From Perca fluviatilis (taxonomy: Eukaryota > Chordata > Actinopteri > Perciformes > Percidae): DNA of 64,000 nucleotides. Where the stretch lies: contig NC_053134.1 of the NCBI RefSeq assembly GCF_010015445.1, forward strand, positions 14,305,129 through 14,369,128, given 5' to 3'. A program made the translations under genes and the position numbers. Every line of letters starts with the position of its first letter. Position 1 is the first letter of the stretch. Shown one piece after another: positions 38,901 to 51,900 of the stretch. Below the pieces are notes generated by a model. It was not told the origin of the DNA, did not search any database, and saw nothing but the letters and a program-made list of their open reading frames with translations.

Positions 38901-41900
38901 GAAACAAAAAAAGTACAAGAATGAACATGAAATGATATGAAATATGAAATGATATGTAGGAAAAAATGGAAGTTCTCTGAGCTTCTGCAGACCACAACAA
39001 TCCGGTGCAACCAAGGCAGGACACAACAGTATAAAATAGCAAAGAATTTGCCAGTGCAACACAGATGTCTTCTTACTTGATGGTTTTATTTCTTAAAGTG
39101 CATAACAGTGACTCTGATGAAGATGTAACCTTACATCGAAACGTCAGTCACTGTTATGCACCTTAAGAAATAAAACTATCAAGTAAGAAGACATCTGTGT
39201 TGCACCGGCAAGTTTTTGCTATGAAATGATATGTCTCCTTTAAATTTACTTTATCAGATCTCACTCTCAGCATGCAGAGGCTTGTATAAGACAGTCTAAG
39301 AACAGGCTTGTACCTTCTTCCCCTTCTTTTTCTTCTTGGAGGCTTTTTTGCTCCCCAGGGAGAAGGCTGGCTCTAAGCAGTCCACCACATCCAGGTCCCA
39401 CACATCTATCTGAGGAGTCATGTTGCCCACAGCAGCGTAGTTACCTGGAGTAAGCGTACAGAGCAGAACATGGTCAGGTAAGCACAGTGGTGTGTGCACA
39501 TTACAAAGATCAGATTAGATACTTCTTAGTTTTTGTTATCTTAAACCTTTGGTGCGTAACTTTTTCATAATAATGAACGGCCGTTACATTTAAGCCATTG
39601 CCAAACGAGTTGCTACAAAGCTAATTAAGACTATCAGCTCCACATATTGGTGTCGTCCGGCAACTTTTACACCGGCAACTCGAGTAAAGATAATGAACGC
39701 TTCTAAAGAGTCCATCATGTTTTTTTTTAATCCTCTGTGTCCTCCTTGGCTACTAGCAACTGTGTGGAAGAGAGGTGGAGGTAAAGCGTTCACGGAAGGC
39801 TTGTGTCATGTGGATGCACCGACAGAATTGTTGTCATTACTTAGAATTCCTCATGGAGGAGACAGAAACTACGCACTATAGCTTTGAAGTGCTCATATTA
39901 TGCTCATTTTCAGGTTCATAATTGTATTTAGAGGTTGTACCAGAATAGGTTTACATGGTTCAATTTTGAAAAAACACCATATTTTTGTTTTACTGCCGCT
40001 CCTCTTTTCACCCTGTGTGTTGAGCTCTCTGTTTTAGCTACTGAGTGAGGCATCTCACTTCTGTTCCATCTTTGGGAGTCGCACATGCGCAGTAGCTAGG
40101 TAAGGACAACTAGCCATTAAGAACCAGAGTATGAGGGCGTGCTACGCTAGCAGCTAGGCGAGCATTATAACATGTATTACAAAGTGACGCACGTTTGTCA
40201 CGGAAGTAAAGACTGGACTATAATAGAGCTGTTTGGAGCAGTTTGCGAACAGCATTTTCTGTTGGAGATGGTAAGTCCCTTTGGGGTGGACTTTGGGCGT
40301 TTTCTTTGTAAACCTATAACATGCAAAAAAAAAGATATATAAAACAATAAAGGAAAGGGAAAAAGCCAAAAAGCATAATATGAGCACTTTAAGATAAAAT
40401 ATAATGCTGAGAAATATTGTTGTTAGAAATTAATTGTTCAAGGCAAGGTCTGGAGAGGAACAGGTTTGTCTGAGAAAAACTGAATTTTCTTACCAGGTCC
40501 TTCTCCAGGGCTGGGGTCAAAGTTTAGCCACTCCACACACAGTGGGTAAGCTGGCAGCAGAATATCATGATGGACATACAGAGAGTCTTCCTCTGAGTTA
40601 TAAACTGTAAAGAAAGAGATTAAGTGTTAAATTTATATTTGAGAATTCTCTAACTATCAAAGATATTACAATATATATGTTTACATTTACATATGTTATG
40701 CATTTAGCTAAAAATCTAAACTGGAACAATATCCAAACAAAAGAAGATATTTTCCTGTGTCTTCCGAAAACTCGCTGTGATCTCGTCATATCACATATGA
40801 GGATATTTACCATGGATCTCCAAATTGCAGCAGTCCTTCTCTGCCCTGCCGGTTAGGATGAGATTGTCACTGGGCTTGATTTGGAAGTCCTCTCGCTCAT
40901 ATTGGTCCTTGAGGGAAGAACAGAGACAGCTAAGCAAGTTTGCTTTGACAAGATACAATAAGTATCAAAATTATCACCCCTTAAGATTCACAGCAAAAAC
41001 TAGATTTGACTTGTTTTTGTGAAATGACATTCCTACACCAGAATACAAATTTGTTCTTCTATTTATCTGGATTTTCACAGCTATATGTTTGGGACTGATA
41101 TCAGGCATAACTGAATCGGTATGAATGTGATCATTGAGTGCACCTACTGTGTCTTTGATGGTGATGTAAGGATCCTCCTCATTAGAGCTGAACACCGTAA
41201 GCCCAGCCAGACTGTCCCCGAGACTAGCGGTCGCTAAATTGAAGATAGACAAACAGCAGATACAGGATCAGTCAGATCAAGACTCTCAGCTCTGTTTGAA
41301 TAGACACAAAAGGTAAGACAGAATGAGTAGAAATTTGATATACCGTAAACACATACTGGACATAAACACCCGTTCCCCTCACCTGCATCCTCTTCATCAT
41401 ATTTATCCAGGCCATACTCTGCTAGCTCGTCATCTTCCTCCTTTCCTTCTTCATTCTCATCTTTTGAAACTCCAGCAACGTCCGCTGTATTACTATCAGG
41501 ATTCTCCTCACATGCAATACCTTCATCAACCTCTTCGTCATCCTCGGCTGCTAGTTCCCTGATTCAGCAGAGTAGATTAAAAAACATGAAACATGACACC
41601 AGATTCAGCTTTTCGGGGAAGAGCTGTAATATTTTATTTCCATTCAGCACTCACAGCAAAATATCACTGCAGTAATTTTTAATTCTTTTATTTCAACATA
41701 CCCCAGCTCCTGTTTTGCTTCAGTAATGATGCGCTGTAGCTCCTCTTGGCTCAACTCAACCTGAAATGGAATAACAAACTCTGCTTAAACAAGTTGGTAA
41801 GCTTGGGGAGCACCAATTCAGATTTCCAGTATGATATAAAATCTTCCTAGTTAATAAGTAAGTACCTTAAATACAGCAAGTTAGCCTAAGTCTTTAGTGA

Positions 41901-42827
41901 AACAGTTGTACACTGGGTAGTCACCATAGGAAATGTCAGCTCACAACAAATGATAATATAATGGTCAAGCTGTAAACAACCAGCTGTAGACTGATTAATA
42001 AGAGGAATTTAATATGGTCATTGTCTATCAGAAAAGTCAAAAGGAAAGACTCACAGCAAGCACTAATTACTTATAATTATATTGTTTAATTTCTCAAATT
42101 ACTCTGTTAAACTTTCCCATCCAATTTAATTAAATGGAAAATGTAAAGCTGTAATCTCGAAGATTTTTATTTAAATAAAAGTCTGTTAAGTCACTATCTA
42201 TCGCTGATAGGTAAAACAATGGGTTTTGAGCCTATGGACCACTGATGAATGTATTGCAATGTTGATATTCTTGCAGTATTATGAACTGGGTGTGTCTGTG
42301 GTGACATTGATGCTTTGTCAACATTGTTATTGAAACTTTCATGCCAATAAAGACCCTTTGAATTTAAGTTATTTTAATTGAAATATAATGCTGTAGATAA
42401 TATAAAAAAAAAACGTGACTAATTAGTGACCTCAGTGTTAATTATACATACAGTACAAATAGGTGGCACTACAGCTTTGTAATTCTTCTAGTGCCTATTT
42501 CCTATTTGTGGCATTACATAATTCAGGGTATTTTCAATTATATTAAAATGTAATAGCTGTAACTACGGTTACTACACAAAATGCGTTGCATTACATTATA
42601 CGACTGTTTTTGTTTTGACAGTCTAAGGTGACACATTATCTGTAAAGCCAAAAAGAAATGTATAAGAAAAAGGCTTAGAGGTTTGGTCATTTAAATGACT
42701 TGCCATGTTGACAAATTAGCCGCCTGTCGGCTAACGTTCGCTAGCTCAACATATAACCTACTTTGTCTGGGGTTTCCTTGGCAATGCCTTTCGCCACCCA
42801 TCCGACACAAGTAATCTGGGAACTCAT
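34814..42827 (-). CDS. pwp1: PWP1 homologue, WD40-repeat nucleolar/chromatin protein
   Basis: Fifteen coding exons on the minus strand: 42762-42827, 41702-41760, 41383-41558, 41148-41233, 40811-40907, 40494-40604, 39314-39444, 38148-38218, 37814-37910, 36924-36985, 36738-36849, 35927-36017, 35292-35413, 35069-35174 and 34814-34908. All junctions are GT-AG with consistent phases, giving 493 residues (human 501). The start [20 protein letters not shown] matches the family. Exon 3 encodes an acidic stretch ending in [14 protein letters not shown]. Exon 7 has [17 protein letters not shown] and a lysine-rich run ([12 protein letters not shown]). WD signatures follow in exons 9 (VILWDL), 13 (VKIWDIL) and 14 (LRVWDIS). 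PWP1 is known for chromatin binding and support of rRNA transcription and ribosome assembly. Exons 9 and 12 have repeat-derived splice donor surroundings. Confidence 0.97.
35842..35926. repeat. CA/CG microsatellite at the pwp1 exon 12 donor
   Basis: A run of GCGCACACGCGC-type units turns into pure (CA)n and ends directly at exon 12 of pwp1. On the coding strand exon 12 is followed immediately by GTGTGTGT, so the repeat supplies the splice donor GT and the following intronic bases. Confidence 0.95.
36201..36704. mobile_element. TTAA-flanked MITE, family A copy 1 (pwp1 intron 11)
   Basis: The termini are AGTGCTCATATTATGC and ...GCATAATGTGAGCACT, inverted, with TTAA directly outside both (36197-36200 and 36705-36708). 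The length is 504 bp. Two more copies, 39888-40388 and 52278-52785, share the whole interior, including TTTAGCTACAGAGTGAG, GCGCAGTAGCTAGGT, TTACAAAGTGACGCACG and GGAGATGGTAAGTCCC. TTAA duplication is typical of piggyBac-type transposition, so this is probably a non-autonomous piggyBac-like element. Confidence 0.85.
37099..37805. mobile_element. TTAA-flanked MITE, family B, at the pwp1 exon 9 donor
   Basis: The left end AAGGGGAACGTTGGTATTTT and the inverse of the right end (AAGGGAACTTCATTATTTTT) continue as matching TCAACCTGGACCCTRTTTT, so the inverted termini are about 40 bp. TTAA lies outside both ends (37095-37098 and 37806-37809). The length is 707 bp, with no coding capacity. The right TTAA occupies intron positions +5 to +8 after pwp1 exon 9. 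A piggyBac-like origin is inferred from TTAA. Confidence 0.85.
39038..39220. repeat. near-perfect long inverted repeat (hairpin), pwp1 intron 7
   Basis: Arms 39038-39113 and 39146-39220 are inverted copies of about 75 bp with a handful of mismatches, sharing GTGCAACACAGATGTCTTCT and TTTTATTTCTTAA. The 32-base loop contains GATGAAGATGTAACC and TTACATCGAAACGT. The whole unit could fold into one stem. It looks like a foldback or hairpin element; I know no gene function. Confidence 0.85.
39543..39885. mobile_element. candidate MITE abutting family A copy 2 (pwp1 intron 6)
   Basis: The left side AACCTTTGGTGCGTAACTTT and the inverse of the right side (AAAGCTATAGTGCGTAGTTT) are similar, giving inverted ends with a shared GTGCGTA core. 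The right end runs directly into the TTGA that flanks the next element, so the family A copy was inserted at this element's edge. There is no coding capacity, and the exact boundaries are uncertain. Confidence 0.55.
39888..40388. mobile_element. TTAA-flanked MITE, family A copy 2 (pwp1 intron 6)
   Basis: The termini AGTGCTCATATTATGC and GCATAATATGAGCACT are perfectly inverted. TTAA flanks the right end (40389-40392), and a one-base variant TTGA flanks the left (39884-39887). The interior matches copies at 36201-36704 and 52278-52785. Confidence 0.85.
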
Positions 42828-43879
42828 TTTGTAGAAACCGTCTGGTTTAGCGATCAAATACAATAAAATCTACAAACGTGTAGCGTCCAAACTGCTCCAC
42901 TTCAGGCACGCGTACAGTAGGCGTACATGCGAGTTAATAGGTCCTGTGTCGCATCTAGATGGCGTGCTTAGAGCGTTGACAAGTCTGCCTGATCAAAAAT
43001 GTAGTAGAAACGTAAAGCCACCGAAAGCTACCCACTGGTCTAAAACATACAGTACTACTTTAAGGCTAGATATTTTTTTGAATATTGCATAATGTTTTAA
43101 TTTCAGTAGAAGGTACCTGTAGTGTAAAAGTAAAGCACCAAGGAGTGTCAGCATGAGAGCACCTGAGATGTGCCTTGCTAAAGGACACTTTGGCAGCTTT
43201 TGTTTAGAAATTGTGAGTGTAAAAAAACTGTGTGCTTATATAGTTATAGTTTCTGGCATGAGGCTCTGCACTAACCCTCAAGGCAAATTATGCATACTTG
43301 CACTATGCATCAGGCGAGCAATGGAGATTGTAACAGCATGGCATCATATGGTTTCATGCAATAGTAAATCTCTGGTTTAATAGGTTCACATGTACACTCT
43401 GATACAATCCAAAACAACAGCCCTGCAATTTATGCTGTCCTTGTAAAACTTTGAATGTTTTTATTTTGTCACTGTCAGAGGTGTAGATTCAAACACATGG
43501 TCATAATAAGAGAGAGACTGTGTGCTGCAGCTGGGAATCTTGTTTTCGCTAACCTGCAGTGGTTTAAATTCTCATCTTGCTGCAGTGTGATGTAGGAACA
43601 TCCTCCAGGCATTGTCATTACAGTGACATCACTGTTGTGTTTTATTACAAGTCACACATAGCAAACTTTTAAATATATCCGAGGTGAGAAGAAGGTAGGT
43701 AAAATTAAATCAACATACAACAGTGGAAATGTTTTTCATATTTAAGTCTTTAAACTAAGACTTAATACACACAAGCAAAGCTTTTTTTATTTTTATGAGG
43801 CGTTAAAACAAAAAGACAAGAAAGAAATGCATTTTTAGACATGGTATATGATACTGTTTCCATAAATGGTGGTTATAGT

Positions 43880-44013
43880 CAGGGTCCAAAATTAACTTAG
43901 TGAATGTTCAAATTTTACCAGCCATTCAATAGATTACTATTGTTATTTCGCTGGTGAATATAGCAAATCTAACAGCCACTTGCATATTGTGATGGTGCTA
44001 ATTTTGGACCCTG
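43880..44013. mobile_element. 134-bp hAT-like MITE with perfect 8-bp target duplication
   Basis: The element starts CAGGGTCCAAAATTAAC and ends with the near-inverse GCTAATTTTGGACCCTG. It is flanked by GTTATAGT at 43872-43879 and by an identical GTTATAGT at 44014-44021. The 8-bp duplication and CAGGG termini fit the hAT superfamily. It has no coding capacity. Confidence 0.9.
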
Positions 44014-44911
44014 GTTATAGTACCATTGTTCAAATCACAATGTATTATGATTTCAGCAATGACACAGAAGAAGATTAAATGACTGTATTTCCCATAATAT
44101 CACAGGATATAACTTGCAGTTAACATGTTGATGATGTGCAGTGCAGTGCAGTGGTCATAGCCAGGTACAGGTCTGGAACTCTGTAAGTTAAAAGTGCAAA
44201 ACAGTACAGTAGATGGGAGTACATGAATAGAGAAAGACTCTCTATTCTCTATACTCTCTACACTCACATCGTCAACTAAACCACTTCACAGGGCTGAGAT
44301 TGATTGATTAATTGAATTAAAAACTAAAGGCATAACTGAACTACATTTGGTGAAAGGATGAAAAAGTGTTCAGTTTCTTGTGGTCTGTAAACTTGAATAC
44401 ATCAAAGCTTTACATGGCATCACTTTTGAATTGTCAAATAAATTCACTTTCTGAATTGTCTGTACTGTAATTGAATCCCATCCAAACAACATAATGACAA
44501 CCTTTGAAACATTTAAATGTTTAAAAGGTTTACAGAGGTAAAAGTATTTGAGGCACATTTAGTGAATATACTGTATGTGGCTAAAGTTAGTTTATGTCTA
44601 CTCGAACTCTAACGTAACATTGTGAGCCTTTTTTTTCTCCAACAGATCCCCTCAGCTTTTTAGTTCTAGTAACAAAAATGGAAGTGCAAAAATCCCCTCT
44701 CTATCAATCATCAACATTGCATTAGAAAGTGGTACAGCATTAAACCCAGCTGTGGCACTGGTTGGTTACGTGTGTGTGAAAGCTTGGATCCCCCAGCATG
44801 AAGCTCAATTGATTGAGTGAACCATCACAGTGATATAGCCAAGGTACATGTAATGTAGTCACAAACCTGGAAGACACTCTGAGTAAAAATATCCATAAAA
44901 TGTTTTGACAA

Positions 44912-45085
44912 GGGTGCCTGGGTAGCTCAGTTGGTAGAGCGCGCCCCCACATATAGAGGGTTACTCCTCGACGCAGCGGCCGCAGGTTTGAGTCCGACCT
45001 GCGGCCCTTTGCTGTGTGTCATTCCCACTCTCTCTGTCTTCAGCTGTCCTATAAAAATAAAGGCCTAAAATGCCCCCCAAAAATA
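44912..45085 (+). mobile_element. tRNA-derived SINE, copy 2
   Basis: The head has an excellent A box (GTAGCTCAGTTGGTAGAGC) and a B box (GGTTTGAGTCC). The segment between them is too long for a tRNA, and the 3' side does not pair with the 5' side as an acceptor stem. It continues into the tail CTTTGCTGTGTGTCATTCCC, a CTCTCTCTGTCTTC run and AAATAAAGGCCT, shared with copy 1. It is the best-preserved copy in the window. Confidence 0.85.
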
Positions 45086-45934
45086 TTTTTTTGACAAAAA
45101 CAAAAATCTCAACTCAAAGTCTACACACTTACTTTTTCTGAAGCTTTCAGCCATACTGTATCTCACATTTTAGGCCAACACAGATGAAAAGTCCTAGTCC
45201 CAGTTTAGTGAAATGCTATCCAAACATCCAAACCAGGTTGCAAAAATCTATGCATAAAACATCCAGCAAGTCATTTAGCTTAATAAGCATCATCCTATCT
45301 GAGTTTGTGTGCTTAAATATAAAAAAGTAAAGCTATTTACTGTATAATTTTTGTTGTTTTAACTGGTTAAAACCTAAATCTAAATAGATTAAAATCCAAT
45401 ACTGGATTCAGATTCAGCATTGAACTCCAACCTAACCCCAAACAGGGACACTTCGTACCAATGAGTTTGTATGGTGGTGCAAAAGAATGCCATGTCACTT
45501 GTTGGTCCCACACCTAGTTTGTGTACTTCCAGCTACAAAACATCCTGTCTGTTATATTGGTCAGTCTGAGAAGAAAATGAAAAAAGACACTCTTAGGTGA
45601 TAGAGGATGATGCACTGTTCTTTTTCCTCTCACACGCTTTGTCCTGATGAGAGTATGGAGTTTGAGGACAGTAGACAGGGGTGAAGACTATACAACGGTG
45701 GTTTCTCCTTTCTTTGTTCAACAGCCCGTTAAAGAAACTTCAGATGTCTTCTTTTTTACTGATTGCTATACATTTTCCATAATAAAAGTCCATACCTTGT
45801 TCCAAGTCTTAATTCTTTCACTGGTTCCCAAAGTTTTGGTCAGTATTTAAATAATATGGGTAGGTGCTGCAAAAAAAACTGGGTAGTCATGAATATACAG
45901 TATGGTCTGATCTCTTCGTCCATACATTTTACTA

Positions 45935-48900
45935 TCAGAAATCGAGTTCCATCTCCTCCTGTGTCAAGTTCACCTCCGGGCACGTGAGTGTCCCATCGTC
46001 GAGTGGTTTCAAACGTCTGGTCACCAGCTTGAGGTTGGTCTCGTGGAGGATGACCTGGGTCAAGTATTTTTCTCGTTTGATCTGTTCTTTGACAGTGTAT
46101 GGGACGTCTGGAATCACGTAGGACAGGATGAATTTTGTAAGGTAAACAATGTGCTGTGAGGAGAAGAAGACACCCCTATCAATGTTTAAATAATTCTTTT
46201 TTTTTTTTAGTATCAGAATGATTTTTATGTTATGTTTATACCCACCTCTACAACAATTATAAAAGCCATTTTGGCAGCGATCACATGCCAGTAGTAGACG
46301 TTGTACTGATACTGCCTGGGGTGCCCAGGAGGATTCCGAAAATCTCGATACCTAAAGGAGAAAAGTTCAAACAATAACATGCCTTGCCACACAACTGTTC
46401 CTGACACCAGTCATCTATTAAATGTGGCATCTTATTTCATTTTTTTCTGTGTATGTGAAGTTGAATTTTGCTCAGAAGTTTTCATCACACCATTATCTCT
46501 GGTCATTTTTGCAACTTACATGAATAAAAGAGACAGTGTGGGAGCCGTATATCTGGCTCTGCTCAGATGCAACATATTATTGTGTAATTCAAGAATTTTT
46601 CTCACTCCCAATATGTTAGAAACATATATCTAAGGAATTAATAATCACAGTAATAACATCAATAATATCTTTAAAATGAACTGGAATCGGTATGTATACA
46701 ATAGTTATTATTTTGTCAAGGAAATACTTTTATAACCAAAATTCAAAGAATTTACATTTAATTTAATTGTGAAAGCAAAGGTTTTGGAAAAAAGAAATCA
46801 CATGGATGATAGTGAAAACCTGTGTTCTCTTTACAATCCAACAAGGGGAAACTGAATACTGTACAGCACACACAGATGGGCCAATCTTTGTACCTGCAGG
46901 TGGTGATGTTGTAAGGTGTCCACATCGGCTTGCTATTGTTGGAGAAGTCCTCGATGTTGAATATAGACAGTGAGCTGTTGATGTAGCCCTGCATGGTGTT
47001 ATTAGAGTGATCTCCATATGGGTACAAAGAGAAAGACCAGTAGTAGACCAACCGTGGAATCATGTCGGATGTAAAAGCAATGATCATGGCCTGTTGAGAC
47101 ACCAGGACAGCAAAACATGTAGTGAAAGCATAAAATTGATCATCTATGCTGTTTCCACAATTGTTGCCAGTGTACTTAATCAACTAATAACTCAGTGTAA
47201 ACAGTATTGTACATTTGTTGCAACAGCCAATATAGCGATGCCTTGAAGAATGGGCTGCCAGGCTCCTATATCCTGGGCCTTCTCTGGCACGATGCGGCGA
47301 AACTGAGTGTGGATTTTCCAAGCATCAACCCGAATCTCAAACACGTTGTTGACCAGAGCCAGGACCGGAGCCAAAGGGAAGGAGGCCACAAACAGGGTCA
47401 CAAAGCCAAACTGGATGACTGCGAGACACAAAATACATGTATAAAAAAGACAGGGACTGTAGATTTTCACCAAGTATTTGTATATTGAATACTTATTGTG
47501 TGTAAATTCCCTCATACAAGCTTGGTTACTTACTAGCTAGTTTCAAACCAGTTTACTGAATCAGGTTGCACCATTAGGTAGGTCATTTATTTTTGTGTTG
47601 TTGGCCAAAAAAAATTATCTTTCAGCATATTGTAACTCAAGTGGAGAGAAAACTAGACTTCTGCATCTCCTCTTGGCTCTGTTTTCAGGCTTTAGATAAT
47701 CCAGCTGTGACGGGAGACTGGTCAATCACAGATAAGATAGAGAGCGTTCCTATTGGCTGTTCTGTTCATGCATCTCATGCAACAGAGAGGGGAGAGCTGC
47801 AGGAAGAGGTCTCACTCTACTTTAAAATCTGGCTTCTTTTTTTTTGCATTCTACCCACTGCAGCTGTGAAACTTCACAGAGGATAAAAACACAATAAAGC
47901 CCGAAGGCTTATTTCCATTTTGGTCCTCTAGTAAAACACCATATCACTCCACAACAATCAAGTCAACAAGTGCAGACAATGCATCAAAATCAGTCAACAA
48001 TGTGAAAAGGAAGTCATTGCAGCATCAAAAGTTGTAACATCTGAAATTAATAGTTTTAGAGGGACGGCATTTGAACATTTCAACCACATGACAGGTCAAA
48101 TATCTGAACCATTATCCGTATTACCACTTATAAACATCAGTCAACATAGAAGCAAACTAGTTCTGTCAGCTAGCTCAGTTAGCCCTAAATGTGACAGACG
48201 AAGACTCCTCTTACCCATCTCCAGATATTCATAGAACAGTCCTAGTTTTGTAAGGGCCTGGAGCTGGTAGTCCTGCTCCCAGCGAGGAATCAATTTCTCT
48301 GAGGTCGCACTGGCGCAGTAGCGGAAAATCAAATTCTTCACCCACCTGTGGAGGGGTGGAAGAGATCATATACAGTAAGAGTGACTCAATATGAAAATGG
48401 AGAGTTGGTGTAGGGTTAGACAGTGGCCTTAACACATCCACCTGTAGATATAAGCTACCATTGTATTACGTAATTATATTCCTTTAAAAGAATATATATA
48501 CACACATACATATACTTTATATATTTGACATAAAATTGGTCTTATATTCTGACTTCTTACGGTAGCAAGACCTCTTGGACGTTGTTCAAGATGGCTTTTC
48601 CACCCATGATGATAGAGAGCTGAGTCGTCAACTCAATCAGACAACCACCAGGATCACACTGGACACAGGACAACAAGACACAAAGCAAGAGTCAAGAATG
48701 ATCGGTGAGTGAGTTAGACATGTAAAAGCCAGATGGATCAAACTGTACCTCCTCGTTGCGGTATTTTCCCAAGATATAAGCAGGATCTCCAGGATAGCCA
48801 ACCGCTTTCCCTTTGGCGAAGGCGATGTAGAAACAGGAAGAGTAATAGTTGACAAACTGAAAGAGGAACATCTTCATGGTCAGGCTGTTCTCGTAGTCTG

Positions 48901-51900
48901 TCTTGGTCCGCGGAAGCTCTGTTGTTGTGTCAGATAAGAGAGGATTCAGGATTAACACATGCAAGTCAACGCAAGTCAATACTGGGCAGAAGTACAATTC
49001 AAACTTACCAAAGTCGGTGATCCAGACGGCGACGCGCTCATAGAGAATGTTTAGGATCATAATTATAACAAAGCTAATGAGGGAGGCTGTGACAGAAGTG
49101 GCCATCTGAGGCGTCACATACTCCTTTATGGGTTCCAGCTCCTTCAGGTCCTGAGTTCGGAGTTTAGCTGAGAAGGCAAAAAATGCAGCCAGGCGGTAGA
49201 CGATGATGGCCACGATGGACGCAATGATCAACAGAATCTGAGGGACAAAGTACAATGATAGATTCATGGTGTATATTCTGTTTTGAAAAACAATAGATAA
49301 CACTTTGTTATATCAGTCTGTAATTAATTATTTCACTACACAACACTGAATTTGATACTAATTGTAAGTAAAGTAGAGATTATGTTCAATTACTATACTT
49401 CTAATTAATAAAATAAACAATTACAATAACTTAAGAGTCATTTATTCAGTGCACACCATGTCAGCTACAGAAACAATTCTATATATATGGAGAGTTAAGT
49501 TTTCAATAATAAATAAGTAATGAATAAATATTTACATTGGTTTAAATCGACCTTTTCTGTCAAATACATTTTTATTTATCCCTTAATTAGTACCAAATTA
49601 CATATTTTATTCATAGGAAATTCTTAGTAAATTACAAACAGGTAAAATACAATGTTAGCAAAAAAAAACTATTTGAAATAAAAATGACATTTATGTACAT
49701 TACCCAGAAAAAGACTGTCCCAATTCCTATCGACACCCGAACACATTGTCCACAGGCTGTAAAGGGCACCTTTTCTTTTACCTAAATCACACACAAACAC
49801 TGTGAAATACTGAACTTTAACAACATCATGGCATGACTTAAAATATCATTTATGTCAACATAGTATCCCCAAATAGTTTGATACTTTTTGAACAAAACTG
49901 AGTAAACCAGTTTGAATCCCTATTTTAAACCCATCTTTGTTTTTTTTTTGGCTGGTTTAGTTCGACCTTATTAGCTTCAAAACGAGTAAAATAATATAAT
50001 AGAGAAATAGTCTGTGTGTGTGATTTACCCCTGTGACAGGGTTTTTCCTCTCATAGATACACTTGGCCTCATATTCCGGACGAGGCAGCTCTTCCTGCTC
50101 CAGAAACTCAACAGTGTCCCACGTGTACTCCAGCTCCGCCTGGTAGCGCTTCCAAAACTCCAGGAACAAAGTTACTAAAGAAAGAAAACAGACAGGGCAA
50201 TAATGAGAAAGAAGGAAACGTCTAAATATACACAGTATTCTCTGCGTCTTCCTGTTATTGTTTTGCCTGATGAGGACAAAATAAACATTTCACATAGTCA
50301 CTTCTAAATTAGTCTTGCATTGCCAGACCTTCCTCCACAGCACTGCGGAGGAGGGTCTGGCTAGTCCACACAGCATTCTGGGATGGGAGAAAAACGTGCT
50401 CTGGTTTATTGGCTTTTCTTTAAACCAATCACAATCGTCTTGGGCGGTGCTAAAAACCGCACGGAGTCCCGGTGCGGCTGCAAAATAGCCTCGGGAAGGA
50501 ACTTGTTTTGGTGGAACATGTGTATGTTGAAAAGTTGTTTTAGTCGTGCAACAGAAAACTCAGATTGGACAGATAGTCTAGCTAGCTGTCTGGATTTACC
50601 CTGCAGAGATCTGAGGAGCACTTAACTATAGTCCTCATAAATCCACCGGAGTTTAAAATTCCAACAGAAAGCAGAAGGTAACGGGCATCCGGCCAAAAAG
50701 GACAAGTGGAAGGTCGTGGATATAGAATACTTCTAAATAAAACTCTCAAAGTTAGTGATATAAGCATGGCTGCATATGCTCTATGGGAAACTTGAACTTG
50801 AAAGAAGCCACCACCTGGCATCTTTTTGACATTGTATACAACTTACCCCAGACTGACATGAAAACTGCAAACACCAAGGTTCCAAAGTTATCAAATATGC
50901 AAAGTTTCTAAAAGAAAATAGCAAAAAAAGAGAAACATGGCTGTCAAACTTATCACAGTTCTATCCTGCTTACATGCAAATCAGTTCCAAACAAAACTGT
51001 TGCTGTGCCACTGAATAATAGCGGCCACACATATATATACATATATGCAAAGTCTGCAACTGTATCACGCACTGTGCAGTAAGAACTGCCTTTAACACAA
51101 AAATTCTTAATTTTGTCCATTGCATATTGAGCGGCATTAAGGGGAGTAGAAAAGTGAAAGACTTTCTTGAAATTCCAATTTACCGTTGAAAAAAATAACA
51201 CTTACTTTCGAAGCTTCACATGTGCTGTTCAACATCCAGTATTGGCATTCTCTGTCACACTGTGGACACATCACAATCTTTCCTCCAATTTCAGGGTCGC
51301 ACACCTCTTTGCTGCCGTCATCCAAACACAAAACAGAGATTATTAGACAGGGAAATCTCCAAAATCTGACACATCATTTATTTACAAGTTCAACATTTGA
51401 AATCTATGAGGAAATGTACCTCCAGGTGCTGGTTTCTTGAGTCGTGTATCCATAAATGAAACAACACAGTCCAACAACGGCAGCCAGAGCGAGCATTCTC
51501 GTGTAGAAACCCAACCAGGCAAAGTAAATGCCAACCTTCTCCCCATAATACTTCCTATGGAAAATAAAAATAAATATGTTTTATCTACTTTGGCTCTACT
51601 ATTCACTTTGTCACAAAAAGGATTTTGTTTGTTCCTGCTTGAACACATGGGGAACACATTTCATTGACAAGACACGGAGCCGGATGGCTTTTCAGTGAAA
51701 CACTGCAATGAAAGAGTCATTCTCCTACTTTAAGTTCATTCTTGTTACGAGAACACAAAAGACTGTGTTCACCTAATGAGGTTTAGTGGTTGCATCTTGT
51801 AGAAGCTTTTGGGATGAGCCCACTCTTCGTAGAGCAGGTATCGCTCGTTGGGGCAGCCCTCCTCTCTGGACTTGACATTGAACCTGCACTGAAATAGCCA

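Larger units (their letters stand above)
42828..45934. other. intergenic region between pwp1 and ano6
   Basis: The left end is the pwp1 promoter side, with an AGATGGCG (YY1-like) word near 42957. The right end is the ano6 3' UTR, whose polyadenylation site I cannot fix. In between are a 134-bp hAT-like MITE (43880-44013) and a SINE (44912-45085). I see no gene. Confidence 0.5.

Noticed and set aside
44912..45006. Possible tRNA gene with good A and B boxes
   Set aside because: The spacing between boxes is too long, no acceptor stem pairs, and the sequence continues into a SINE body found elsewhere in the window.
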